NCBI GenBank assembly: GCA_025667525.1 | Contig: CM046878.1 | Coordinates: 401,753,275 to 401,817,274 of the forward strand | From: Glebionis coronaria | Taxonomy: Eukaryota > Streptophyta > Magnoliopsida > Asterales > Asteraceae | Length of the DNA: 64,000 nt | Direction: 5' to 3' | Part shown: positions 52,641 to 61,893 of the stretch, piece by piece | How the letters are laid out: the number at the start of each line of letters is the position of its first letter | Numbering within the stretch: position 1 is the first letter of the stretch | Translations under genes and position numbers: made by a program | Notes under the pieces: model-generated | Database searches by the model: none | What the model saw: only the letters and a program-made list of their open reading frames with translations | Told to the model about the DNA's origin: nothing

Positions 52641-53261
52641 ACCCCTTTAATCATGATTTTAATTAATCCCCGTGTTTTTATAACTTGTTTTTAAGATTAA
52701 CTAAAATAAGAACATGAATTTAATAAAGAATTGAAAAGAAAGAGAAAGGTTTGATTATACCGAACACGTGGAAGAAAAGGTTATGATTACGAACACGTAT
52801 ACTCAAAGAATCAAGTAGCAAAATCGTCCAGTTTGCTTTTGGTGGTGATCTATGGCCCACGGCAAGAGAAGGAAAGGGAGGCAAGGGTGAACTTTTCTGT
52901 AACCTAAAAATTATGACTAATACTCCTTGTGTTTTTCCTATTATTTGGTTAAACATGGGTCATGGGCCAAAAGGCCCAATCCCTCTTGTTTCTTGTCTCT
53001 TGGCCGCGGCACCCTTAGCCCAACAAGGGAAACCCATAACTTTTCTATGTTAAATATTATGGTCGTGTACGTTCATGTTTAATTATCGTGGATTTTATAT
53101 GTCGTGGTCGTAACTCATTTAGAATATAAATACGTATATAAATGTTATTTATTATCGTGACACGTGAATTATATTATAAATGGAAAGTTTTAATTTTATC
53201 GTATATTCGTGTATTTACTGTTCATATGTACTGTTCATGGTATTTTAATGTGGGTTTTACA

Positions 53262-53342
53262 AATACAAATATATTTTTTTGTGTAACAGATTTGTTTTAT
53301 GTTTGACAAATATTTATCTTGGAGAAAATTGAGTTTCCAACA
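53262..53342 (+). repeat. Copia F 3' LTR, right part
   Basis: It starts with the second target-duplication copy (AATAC, 53262-53266, one mismatch to GATAC) and ends GAGTTTCCAACA. The last nine bases are the reverse complement of the LTR start, which confirms the end at 53342. Confidence 0.8.
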
Positions 53343-53520
53343 ACTACCTTCACCTAAATATTTATCCCGAAACTCTTTTTTGTGTAGCAAATGCAATGTG
53401 ATTTTGAATAAGTTTCCTGTATGATGAAAAGGATCTAATGACGTGATGGGGTTTGTGGACGAGAAGAAACAGACAATTTCATGGTCAAATAAGCGATAGG
53501 GAAATGATAGTGGAAGTTTT
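53343..53520. other. Unassigned spacer between copia F and copia H
   Basis: These 178 bases lie between the end of the F LTR and the start of the H LTR. I see no coding or repeat signal. If F inserted here, ACTAC at 53343-53347 would be its right target-duplication copy. Confidence 0.5.
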
Positions 53521-54025
53521 TGTTGATCCCAAACTTAGATCGATTAGCGTTGTGTTAACGAGATTGAATCAAGTTTAACACTTAGAGAAACTTTATTGTT
53601 ATATGAACAATTCAAGTGTTATGCGGAATTAACACTTAAATTAAAGAACAAGTAAAAACAAATAAATCAAACTTTCACTTTTGATTGATTATCAAACGTG
53701 AGTACAATGAAAGTCGAATACTGAATAATGTGTATATACTATAAACCCTACGACCTCCTTTTATAACATAAGGATTCGTGTACAATGGATAACCTATCAA
53801 CTATTTTAGGAAAACATAAATATAGAAAATACAATATTTGAGTATATCTTTTCTTCAAGTAACAAACGTGTTGACTAAGTTTTCCTATCAGTGCCTGGAC
53901 TTCTTCTTATCAACGCTTGAATATTTCTTGTCAATACTTGATCTGTCAGTGCTTGATTTCTTCCTATCAGCGTCCAATTAACTCTTGTCAGCGTCTAAGT
54001 GTCTTGGCTCATTTTATTCCTAACA
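53521..54025 (-). repeat. Element H 3' LTR
   Basis: The 505-bp LTR begins TGTTAGGAATAAAATG at 54025 and ends GGGATCAACA at 53521 (minus strand). A TATA candidate TTATAAAAGG lies at 53757-53766. U3 carries about six CGCTGACA/CACTGATA-type motifs (53880-54000). Same length and same 3' end as element J's LTR but with a different U3. Confidence 0.85.
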
Positions 54026-54039
54026 ATCCTCCCCTAAAT
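54026..54039 (-). promoter_or_regulatory. Element H polypurine tract
   Basis: The minus-strand ATTTAGGGGAGGAT directly precedes the LTR start TGTTAGG. Confidence 0.85.
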
Positions 54040-54109
54040 TTGATATCTACTCTAGTAATCAAGTTTCTAAATAAAAACTAAGCACTAGGAGGATTCTTAC
54101 AAATACAAA

Positions 54110-57100
54110 TCACTTTTTAATAAGATAATAAATAAACCTAAATAAGTCTTTGCCAACATCACTAGTGTAATCCATTTCCAGCTGTGTAGACACCATCTTC
54201 TTCAAAACTTCCTTGGACATAGGATATTCAGCATCCATAAGAAGATATTCTCAAAACTTTGTAGTGCTCAAATGGTAAACACCAGCTGCTGAATGTAGAC
54301 GCCATTGTAGTCCATTGATATCATCCAGATCAAACCATATTGGATCTGCTTCATCTGATTCAATCATCCTTTTGAAGGATGTCCAGATCTTTATTCTATT
54401 GACTGAAGTAGGTGCTTCGGCCTCATACTTGGCCTTCATTAATATCCAAATATCTACCAAGTCTTCTCTATCCAGGCTTGCAAACAATAAGATCAAAGAA
54501 GTGAAAGTATGTACCTTCTTTCCATATATGGTGATCATCCAGAACCCACTTGCATCTTCTTCATAGTGAACTATGGGGTTTCTGTAATCTAAAGGTAATA
54601 CCTCTGCGACATGTGAAGCTTCCAATGGTGAGAGCTTAATGCTCTTTCTGATAACTGCTTCACTAGGATCCACTCTATCAAGAGCTGGGAACTCACTAGG
54701 AATTCCCTTCTTCACTGGTATTGGTGCAATTGAAGCCTTTTGGATCTGCAAATTTTCCTCAATCTCCTCTCTCCTTTCATCTGAGAGAAGCCTCATAGTA
54801 TTTTCTTCACAAACTCTTAACCAAATTGGATAAGCACGATGTTCTAATTCTGCAAAGGAGAGTCTTCTCAACCTATCAAAGGTCCATCCACCTTGATGAC
54901 ACCTGAGCAACATGTAGTACAGCTCTCTCCTATCTCTCTTGAGCTCAGAAAATACCTTGCTAGCCTTGTGCTGCAAAATTACTTTGCAGTCTTCCTACAC
55001 TCTCAACAAGATCTCCAATCCCCATATTTGTCCAGTGATGGATATCTCTGGATGCTCCATTGTCTTGTTCTCCCATGAAAAGTACATGTCCCTAAATCCA
55101 GACATATCAAAATCAACTTTGCCCTTTAACTCTCTTAGCCTCTCCTTGGCTAAATCATCCTCACCATATTCTAACCTTTCTGGACCCTCTATTATCATCA
55201 CACTAGATCCAGAACTCTCATCATCATCACTACCATCCTTTTCCTTCTCTGTGGTAGCCCAATCTTGCTCTTGTAGTTGTGCAGCCAAAGCTTGATCAAA
55301 TTGTATCTGGGCTTCATTCTTCTTTGGCTTCTCAACTTCCACTAAAACTGCTTTACCCTTGTCTTTTGCTCCAATAGCTGGTAAAGTAGTTGGTGGTACC
55401 TGTGTTGTAACATCCCTAATAATAACTGGTGGTTGGGATACACCAATCATACCTGTGGGTCTGTCAATGCCTTCTTTACTCTTGTCAGCTCTCAAATTAT
55501 GAACATCAGCGGCTGACTTGATAACCTCTTCCAGCATCTCCACAAATGATAACTTCTTTGGAGTGATCAAGGAGACATCTCTCTTTCAAGCTTGCCAAAG
55601 CTTCAGCAACTTCCACCTGTTTTGTACCAAAAGAACCACCTTCTTCATCCTGTGATCCCTTGTCACTCAAGTTGAAAGGTTCTGTTGGTGCATCTTTCTC
55701 CCCTTTGTAAGAATCCTCCCCTGATGAAAGGAATTTTGCTTTCCTCCTCCTAGCTTGGGCAGTCTCCAAAACAACTAGTCTCTCCCTCAATTGCTTGAGT
55801 TCAAGACCCTGACCTGTGACAATCTGTACAAGGTCTGCATTTTGCTTCTGCAAGCTAATGTAGACCGCCGTCAATTCCAAAATTGTGTAAGGTTCCAATC
55901 CGCCCTCCTCTAGAATGGGAATTTGACCTCCCAAATTAGATTCATAGGGCATGGATGGGGTATTTATGATGTTCGGACTATCTTGGCCTGCATCTAAGTT
56001 AGAACCAAGAGTCCCAGCCCCACCCATGTCACCAACCACACTTGTGGTGGTGGTTCTCTCTGCTACATGGCTAGGACCACCAGTGGAGAACACTCCGGCA
56101 GTCGTTTGGTGTTTTTCCAACCTATAGTCTGGGAGTGTAGAAGAGGAAGTGGATCGAGGGTCTGTTTGGAGGTTAAGGGGTGTTTGGGTTTGTGGGAAAA
56201 AGGTATCAACGTCTGGATTTGTAGTGTCAACACCAACATTTTGAGTGTCAGTGTCGAATGGTTCTGGGTCAATTTCCATATGTTGGGGTGATGGAGGTTG
56301 TTGAGGCAATGGGTCTGGTTGAGGTTGTGGGTGAGGTTGAGGGTTTGCAGTTGCCTCAATGACAGCAAGCATGGCTTGTGTGAGAGGTAGGTCTCTGTAT
56401 GGTTCAGTGTTCATCTTCCCAAAAATTGCTTTCTTTTGAACAGGGATCGTATAAAAATTGTCATGATCCCTATTGCAATATCCTTGCAAGTCAAAAACCA
56501 TTTGTAAAAACCTAGGGTAAGCAAGATTCATCTTGTTACCCTTATTATGACACATGCCATCAAAAATCATTTTTGAAAAATTATAATTTTGCCCAGTTGC
56601 ATCACACATAATGACACTCCCAATTGATCGGTTGATTTCATTGTGTGAGGAGAATTTGGGACTCAAAAATTAAAGAATGACATGTATAAGGTACTTTCAA
56701 GCCGGGGGAAATTGTTGTTTTGTATATTTGTTTAAATGGCCTTCTTCAGGCAAAGGATAACCCAAGGCTTGGAGTCCTTGCTCTAGCTATGCAATGGGTA
56801 GGGTGGTTATACCAGCTGCATTATTAAGATGCAAAGCTTGGCGAACCAAAGCTTCAGTAACCACCCATGGAACCCTATGGACAATAGCAGTCAATGTAGT
56901 CACTCCATTAACTGTTGAGGAACTGACAGTGTTCCAAAACTGTTTAATGTGTGTGACAGGGACAAGAGGAGTATGTGAAAGTGCATACCTTAATGGGGAC
57001 GCATTCAAATACTCAACCATCTGAGTATATTAGGGAAACAGAGTATTATCAGCTTGTAAATAAGCCACCATGTTGTGTTGACTCCTGAACCCCAATTCCA

Positions 57101-57128
57101 ATTGTGTAGGTTTAAACTTTGGTGCCAT
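54110..57128 (-). pseudogene. Element H accessory ORF (about 1000 codons)
   Basis: The ATG at 57128 (MAPKFKPTQLELGFRSQHNM) opens a frame that, allowing one frameshift near 55570 and several stops, runs to the TGA at 54110. The N-terminal block (about 57060-56430) has VEYLNASPLRYALSHTPLVP and YNFSKMIFDGMCHNKGNK. A Pro/Gln-rich linker follows (about 56350-56270), then a charged region with a leucine-rich coiled-coil look (GLELKQLRERLVVLETAQAR). The C-terminal block has SLDREDLVDIWILMKAKYEA. I recognise the layout as the accessory protein that follows RNase H in some Asteraceae copia elements, where automatic annotation sometimes gives it misleading names. It has no gag, protease, integrase or reverse transcriptase motif. 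Function unknown. Confidence 0.82.
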
Positions 57129-57391
57129 GAAGATTGATGCAAGAAAACTGTGATAAGAGTTATGGAGAGATGAAGGTTTGAGAAATTATAGTTAGACAAG
57201 AATAAGCAGTTACCACGTTTAAAAAATAAGCCAAATATATAGGAGATGTAAAAATATGTGATTGGTCAAAACATGAGGCAGTTATATTCAAAAAGTAATA
57301 ATGAAAATCTTAAAAATATATAACTTATCTCGTGCATTAATAAAAAGTTACCAACTCCTAAAATTAAGGCCCATATTTTTGTCAAAAATAA
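57129..57391. other. Junction between elements H and I
   Basis: AT-rich, no coding signal. On the minus strand it has a TATA-like CTATATATTTGG (57232-57243) and a CT-rich stretch just upstream of the accessory ORF start. The inverted join of two copia parts lies here, but I could not identify duplications or an LTR end. Confidence 0.5.
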
Positions 57392-58243
57392 CAACTGGGT
57401 AGGAGGTTCACTATTAATGAACTACTTGATGATGAACTTCCAACTGACATAACTAGGGCTGTAACTGCTAAAAGGAACAAAATGAAAGCCCTTAAGAACC
57501 CCAAAGAGATTGTTTTTAAATCAACAGAGACCATACATTTGTTTGACCCTCTCCTAGACAATGTCCCTGTCTCTGATGATGTGATTGAAAGCACTTTACC
57601 TTTGCCATCACTGCCCAAACTCTCTAGAGTTGAACCCAACAACTCTTCTAGAGGAGTTAAGGTTGAACCCAAACCTTTATCTGAACCCAAACCAAAGGTT
57701 GAGACACCAGAGGTTAAAATATTCGTTGTGCCTGCTAAACAACCTTTTAAGAAAAATGTTTATAAGCCTGTCTCAACAGACAATGTGAGCACAGCTGAAT
57801 CCTCAACTAAAGAACGTCTGTTGTTTTTAATCCAAGAAGTGGGACTCTTAAAAGAACATATTAAGCCTTCCGCTGAATGCTCTACTTCCACTGAATCTAA
57901 GTCAATCCTAGGCAAAACCACAACTGAAAATTTAATCAAACCTTATTGTAATGTTTGCAAGAACTCTCATCACATGACCATAGATCATGATGAACACATG
58001 GATGTTAAGAAATCTCAGGGTATTGCTAGGGGTAGACCACATGCTGCTCAAATAAGTAAGAGACCACCAGGTGTTCACAGACCTTACCCACCCTGCAAAT
58101 ATTGTGGGTACACAAATCATCACTCTTTTGAGTGTAATTACTTCCTTGGATGTGACATCCGTGGGAGGTACACCTATGACACAGCAGACTGTCCTTCACA
58201 CAGCCATAAGTACAACAGGAACTCAAGAGTTGCTAACCAGTAA
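57392..58243 (+). pseudogene. Copia I gag C-terminal and cysteine-rich region
   Basis: The frame is open from 57392 (the in-frame ATG is at 57482) to the TAA at 58241-58243. The first part (FTINELLDDELPTDITRAVT, then KNPKEIVFKSTETIHLFDPL) is charged and low in known motifs. The end has cysteine/histidine clusters, CNVCKNSHHMTIDH and CKYCGYTNHHSFECNYFLGC, typical of the zinc-binding stretch before protease in Asteraceae-type copia elements. The gag N-terminus is missing, so this is a truncated start. Confidence 0.8.
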
Positions 58244-58600
58244 TTCAGGGAACCTACTGGAAAGTGGGTTCACCATAGGAACTAACTTGTTTTTATATAT
58301 CTGTGCGGAAACATCTCAAGGAATTGGTCTAGTATCTAGATAGTGGTGTTCAAAACACATGACATGAGTACAACAATACCTGCACAGATATTCAAAAGAG
58401 TCAGGTCCTAAAGTGGTGTTTGGGGATAACTCTTCAGGCGATACAGAGGGATATGGCTCAGTTAACTGTAATGGAATAAATTTCACCAGGGTTGCATATT
58501 ATGAATGGTCTTAAACATAATCTCATTAGCATCAACCAATTGTATGATGCTGACTATAAGGTTTTGTTTACCAAGACTTAAGGAACCATATTCAACGAAA
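58244..58600 (+). pseudogene. Copia I protease region
   Basis: Degraded frames show the zinc-region end (REPTGKWVHHRN), the protease active site as LDSGVQ/KHMT (58336-58365, where one missing base turns the usual LDSGCSKHMT out of frame) and GLKHNLISINQL-like sequence near 58510. Several stops and shifts make it inactive. Confidence 0.75.
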
Positions 58601-59955
58601 ACAATGATGTGGTGTTAACTGCACCAAGAATAAGAGATGTTTATGTCATCAATATGGTCTCGTGTTCAGAATACAGCTCAAACTGTTTTCTTGCCAAAGC
58701 CTCTGAAAGTGTCAATTGGTTTTGGCACAAAAGACTCTCTCATATCAACTTCAAGAACATCAACAAATTAGCCACACAAAACCTGGTTGCTGGTCTACCA
58801 CCTGTGACTTTCACTAAAGACAATACATGTTCAGCTTGTGTGAAGGGAAAGCATCACAGGTCATCCTTTAAAACCAAGCAATCCTTCTCAATTAACAAGT
58901 GCTTACATCTCCTTCACATGGACTTGTTTGGACCTGTTAAACCACATACCATTAATCACAACAAATATACCTTGGTCATTGTTGATGAATTTTCAAGGTA
59001 TACATGGGTTTTCTTCCTTAAAAGAAAAAGTGATGCAGCAGATGCCATCATGTCTTTCATTCAACAGACTGAAAACATGAATGAAGTTAGAGTAAAAGCT
59101 CTAAGAAGTGATAATGGGTCTGAATTCATGAATCATCAGCTTGAAGCTTTCTATGATGAAAATGGAATATCACAAAACTTTTCTTCAGGCGGTACTCCAG
59201 AACAAAATAAAGTAGCTGAAAGAAGAAATAGAACATTGATTGAAGCAGCTAGAACTATGCTTAATGGTGCAACTTTACCTAAGCAATTTTGGGGGGAAGC
59301 TGTTCAAACTGCCTGTTATACTGAAAATAGATCAATCATTGTTAAGAGACATGGAAAAAATTCTTATGAAGTCTTTAGAAAAAGAGCACCTGATGTCAGC
59401 TATTGTCATGTCTTTGGATGTCCTGTGTTCATTTATAACTACATGGATCACCTTGGGAAGTTTGACGAAAAAGTTAATGGTGGCTTCTTCTTAGGATACT
59501 CTCCAACAGCCAAAGCATTTCGAGTATTCAACACAAGAAGACAGGAACTGGAAGAAACCTTTCACGTCACCTTCAATGAAGATGATAATGTACTACAAAG
59601 AACAGGGACAGAAGGTGATGAAATTGATTTCAATGAAAACAGGTCTTTCCTAGTAGATGAATTCTCTGAACCAAGACCTTTCTTTCATCATCATCCACAC
59701 ACAAAAACACTTACTCCATATGTCCCTGCATTCGATCCGATGTCAACTCACAACATTGATGCTCATTCTGATCAAGTTCAAATTGAAGAAGAAAATCAGC
59801 CTTCCAACAGCCCTTGTTCCACCACAGCTGAAGGTGACTCACCTGTTATTCACAATCAAGAAGACTCTCCTGTCATTTATGATTCATCACCTGTTGCAGA
59901 GGCTGATGATGATACAGACACAGAGGTTGTCTTTGAAGAGAGTCCTCCTATATAA
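58601..59955 (+). CDS. Copia I integrase (open frame)
   Basis: The roughly 450-codon open frame contains a complete integrase. The HHCC zinc domain is WHKRLSHINFKNINKLA with CSACVKGKHH. The DDE core is LHMDLFGPVKPH (Asp), ALRSDNGSEFMNH (Asp) and GTPEQNKVAERRNRTLIEAA (Glu). The C-terminal region has VFGCPVFIYNYMDHLGKFDE and an acidic Ser/Pro-rich linker toward reverse transcriptase. All catalytic and zinc residues look intact. It is part of a polyprotein, so the apparent start at 58609 is not a true initiation site. Confidence 0.92.
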
Positions 59956-60970
59956 CAGAATGAAGTTCAAGTTGTGCTCTCATCTCCCATACATGTCCCT
60001 GTCAGTGAAACTCCAGCTCCTCAAAGTAAATGGTCAAGAGATCAGCACATTCTTCTTGTCAATATCATTGGTGAACCAAATGCTGGAGTTACAACTAGAC
60101 AAAGAATTCATGACATAGAATCAGCCTCAGCCAATGAATGTTTGTTTGCTAAGTTCTTATCACAAATTGAACCTAAGCGTGTAGCTGAAGCCTTGGTTGA
60201 AGAAGGTTGGGTAGGTGCTATGCAAGAAGAATTTAATCAATTTAAAAGGAACAAGGCATGGACTCTAGTGCCCTCCACCTGGTAAGAATATCACAGACAC
60301 TAGATGGATTTATAGGAATAAAATGGATGAAATTGGGAACATCATAAGGAACAAGGCAAGATTCGTTGCACAAGGGTATACACAGACAGAAGGGATAGAT
60401 TTTGATGTAGCGTTTTCTCCTGTTGCAATACTTGAGGCAATCAGAATCTTCCTAGCATATGCTGCATATATGAATTTCACTGTGTACCAAATGGATGTTA
60501 AAAGTGCCTTCCTCAATGGAAAATTGGCTGAGGAAGTATATGTAAGACAGCCAGAAGGATTCGAGAACAGCTAGTTTCCCAATCATGTGTACAAGCTACA
60601 CAAAGCCATGTATGGGCTGAAACAAGCACCAAGAGCATGGTATGAAACGTTCTCTACTTTTTTAACAGAGAATAAATTTGTCAGAGGTTCTATTGATAAA
60701 ACACTTTTTACCTTCAAGGATAAAAGTGATTTTATTATTGTACAGATTTATGTAGATGATATCATATTTGGGTCAACTAATGTTAATCGTAGTACACATT
60801 TTGCTAAATTAATGACCAAGAAATATGAAATGAGTATGATGGGTGAATTAAATTACTTTGAGGTTTTAAAATTAAACAATGTCATAAAGGAATTTCTATT
60901 TATCAAGGAAAGTATGTTAAAGATTTACTTAAAAAATACGACTTGGCTGATTGTGCATCAGTGAAATGCC
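59956..60970 (+). pseudogene. Copia I reverse transcriptase
   Basis: The domain begins EPKRVAEALVEEGWVGAMQE (60160). A 1-base deletion near 60272 ([18 protein letters not shown]) shifts frame, then [40 protein letters not shown] and a TAG near 60572-60574. MYGLKQAPRAWYETF and the catalytic IVQIYVDDIIFGSTN (60735) follow. A second shift near 60888 leads to KYVKDLLKKYDLADC. The YVDD motif is intact, the chain is not. Confidence 0.9.
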
Positions 60971-61312
60971 TCATGCTTCCACCCAATAACTTGGGTCCTG
61001 AGGAGTCAGGAGTCTCTGTTAATGAGACTATGTATAGAGGCATGATTGGGTCAATCATGTATCTCACAGCCAATCGTCCTGATATCCAGTTCTCCACGTG
61101 CCTCTATGCAAGGTACCAAGCTAACCCAAAAGAATCCCATCTAGTGGATGTCAAGAAAATTTTCAGGTACCTCAAAGGAACTCCTTCTTTAGGGTTGTGG
61201 TATCCAAAATAATCAGGCTTTGATCTCAAGGCATAATCCGATTCAGACTATGTTGGATGCTGCCTTGATAGAAAAATCACATCTAGAAGGTATCAAATTC
61301 TTGGAGGAAAAC
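60971..61312 (+). pseudogene. Copia I connection and RNase H start, cut by element J
   Basis: It reads MYRGMIGSIMYLTANRPDIQ, FRYLKGTPSLGLWYPK, then two in-frame TAA stops (61210-61212 and 61234-61236), SDSDYVGCCLDRKITSRRYQ and QILGGK. The frame meets element J's LTR at 61313. The rest of RNase H is not in the window. Confidence 0.88.
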
Positions 61313-61817
61313 TGTTGGGAATTATTTGTAATGTGTCAAGTACTGTTAGTGTAAGTATAAGTACTGCTAGTGTTGGGAAGTATCGTTAGTGTTAACGCGG
61401 TATATATCAAGTACTGTTAGTGTAAGTACAAGTGCCGCTATATTGATTAGGACGAATAAATCTTTGTAAAAGATATGTCATAGTTATAGTTAGAGTATAT
61501 CTTATGTGATATACTTAAATAGTTAGAATATTGATAAGATATCGTGTGTGATATACTTATCTTTATAGAATATTCTAAGGTTTCTAAGGTTCCTTACTCT
61601 ATAAAAGGAACATAGATACGATGACATTCATGTACCTCATTCAAGTCGATTAATAAGAGAATCGAATAGTTAAAAGTAATTATGTTCTTCTGTGCTTTAT
61701 AAGTTAGATTCTGCATAACTTATTTAGTTGAGTAAGAGTTCTCAAAGTGTTTTAGTTTGATTACAAACTACTTTACTAATTCTTAGCAGAATATAGATCC
61801 ATTCAAAGGGATCAACA
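61313..61817 (+). repeat. Element J 5' LTR
   Basis: The 505-bp LTR runs TGTTGGGAATTATTTG to GGGATCAACA. A TATA box CTATAAAAGG lies at 61599-61608. U3 carries four TACTG(T/C)TAGTG-type repeats (61340-61435). It shares length, ends and TATA spacing with element H's LTR. Confidence 0.88.
61599..61608 (+). promoter_or_regulatory. TATA box of element J LTR
   Basis: CTATAAAAGG lies 287 bases into the LTR. Element H has TTATAAAAGG about 260 bases into its LTR, so the promoter position is conserved between the two. Confidence 0.7.
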
Positions 61818-61819
61818 AG

Positions 61820-61829
61820 TGGTATCAGA
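61820..61829 (+). promoter_or_regulatory. Element J primer-binding site (Met type)
   Basis: TGGTATCAGA starts 3 bases after the LTR end. It matches the first ten bases of the initiator-Met primer site, and the next bases (TC) diverge from GC. Confidence 0.88.
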
Positions 61830-61893
61830 TCTTGTTGAGAAACTCTGAATAAGAAGAACACAACCCTAAAATACCCACTCACACCAAAAATCA

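Larger units (their letters stand above)
19209..53261 (-). mobile_element. Gypsy element D (chromovirus-type), split by element E
   Basis: This is a minus-strand Ty3/gypsy element of about 10.5 kb once element E is removed. The 5' LTR is 53261-50652, the Met-type primer site 50647-50635, then leader, gag with three introns, protease, reverse transcriptase, RNase H, integrase with a chromodomain-like tail, the polypurine tract (45326-45311), and the 3' LTR (45310-43518 plus 19993-19209). Target duplications are GATAC/AATAC. It is clearly related to element C, with the same LTR ends, introns and protein sequence, but is more decayed by several frameshifts and stops. Confidence 0.92.
50652..53261 (-). 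repeat. Element D 5' LTR
   Basis: This uninterrupted 2.61-kb LTR starts TGTAAAACCC at 53261 on the minus strand and ends AGAGTGTTACA at 50652. It contains the stem-loop island (52330-52640), the GGAAACTTTC repeats (51890-51980) and the CTGAGC hairpin (50977-50993). It matches 19209-19993 plus 43518-45310. Confidence 0.93.
15831..53342 (+). mobile_element. Copia element F, 5'-truncated, split by element D
   Basis: This is a plus-strand Ty1/copia remnant with integrase, reverse transcriptase, RNase H, a 3' untranslated region, a polypurine tract and a 3' LTR. The LTR runs TGTTGGAAA (18614) to TTTCCAACA (53342) once the nested element D (19209-53261) is removed. The terminal TGTTGGAAA/TTTCCAACA inverted repeat supports those ends. 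The 5' part (LTR, gag, protease) is lost where element G's LTR abuts at 15830. Being the outermost and most broken level, it is the oldest of the nest. Confidence 0.88.
53521..57390 (-). mobile_element. Copia element H, 3' end with accessory ORF
   Basis: This is the minus-strand 3' portion of a copia element: a roughly 1000-codon accessory ORF (57128-54110), a polypurine tract (54039-54026) and a 505-bp LTR (54025-53521). Pol, expected upstream on the minus strand (above 57128), is absent. Instead a plus-strand gag-pol (element I) begins near 57392. The H-I boundary lies somewhere in 57129-57391. Confidence 0.8.
57392..61312 (+). mobile_element. Copia element I, gag-pol remnant without LTRs
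   Basis: This plus-strand Ty1/copia region runs from the late gag/zinc region through protease, integrase and reverse transcriptase into RNase H. It is cut at the left near 57392 and at the right (61312) by element J's 5' LTR. Frameshifts near 58331, 60272 and 60888 and several stops are present. The integrase frame is intact. Confidence 0.88.

Noticed and set aside
57232..57243. Internal promoter (TATA-like CTATATATTTGG) for the element H accessory ORF
   Set aside because: It is well placed about 105 bases before the ATG, but such motifs are common in AT-rich sequence. Kept only as a note in the junction entry.
53521..61312. H and I as one intact element with an antisense accessory gene
   Set aside because: H's LTR, polypurine tract and accessory ORF all read on the minus strand, and no plus-strand 5' LTR or primer site precedes I. 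Two joined fragments fit better.
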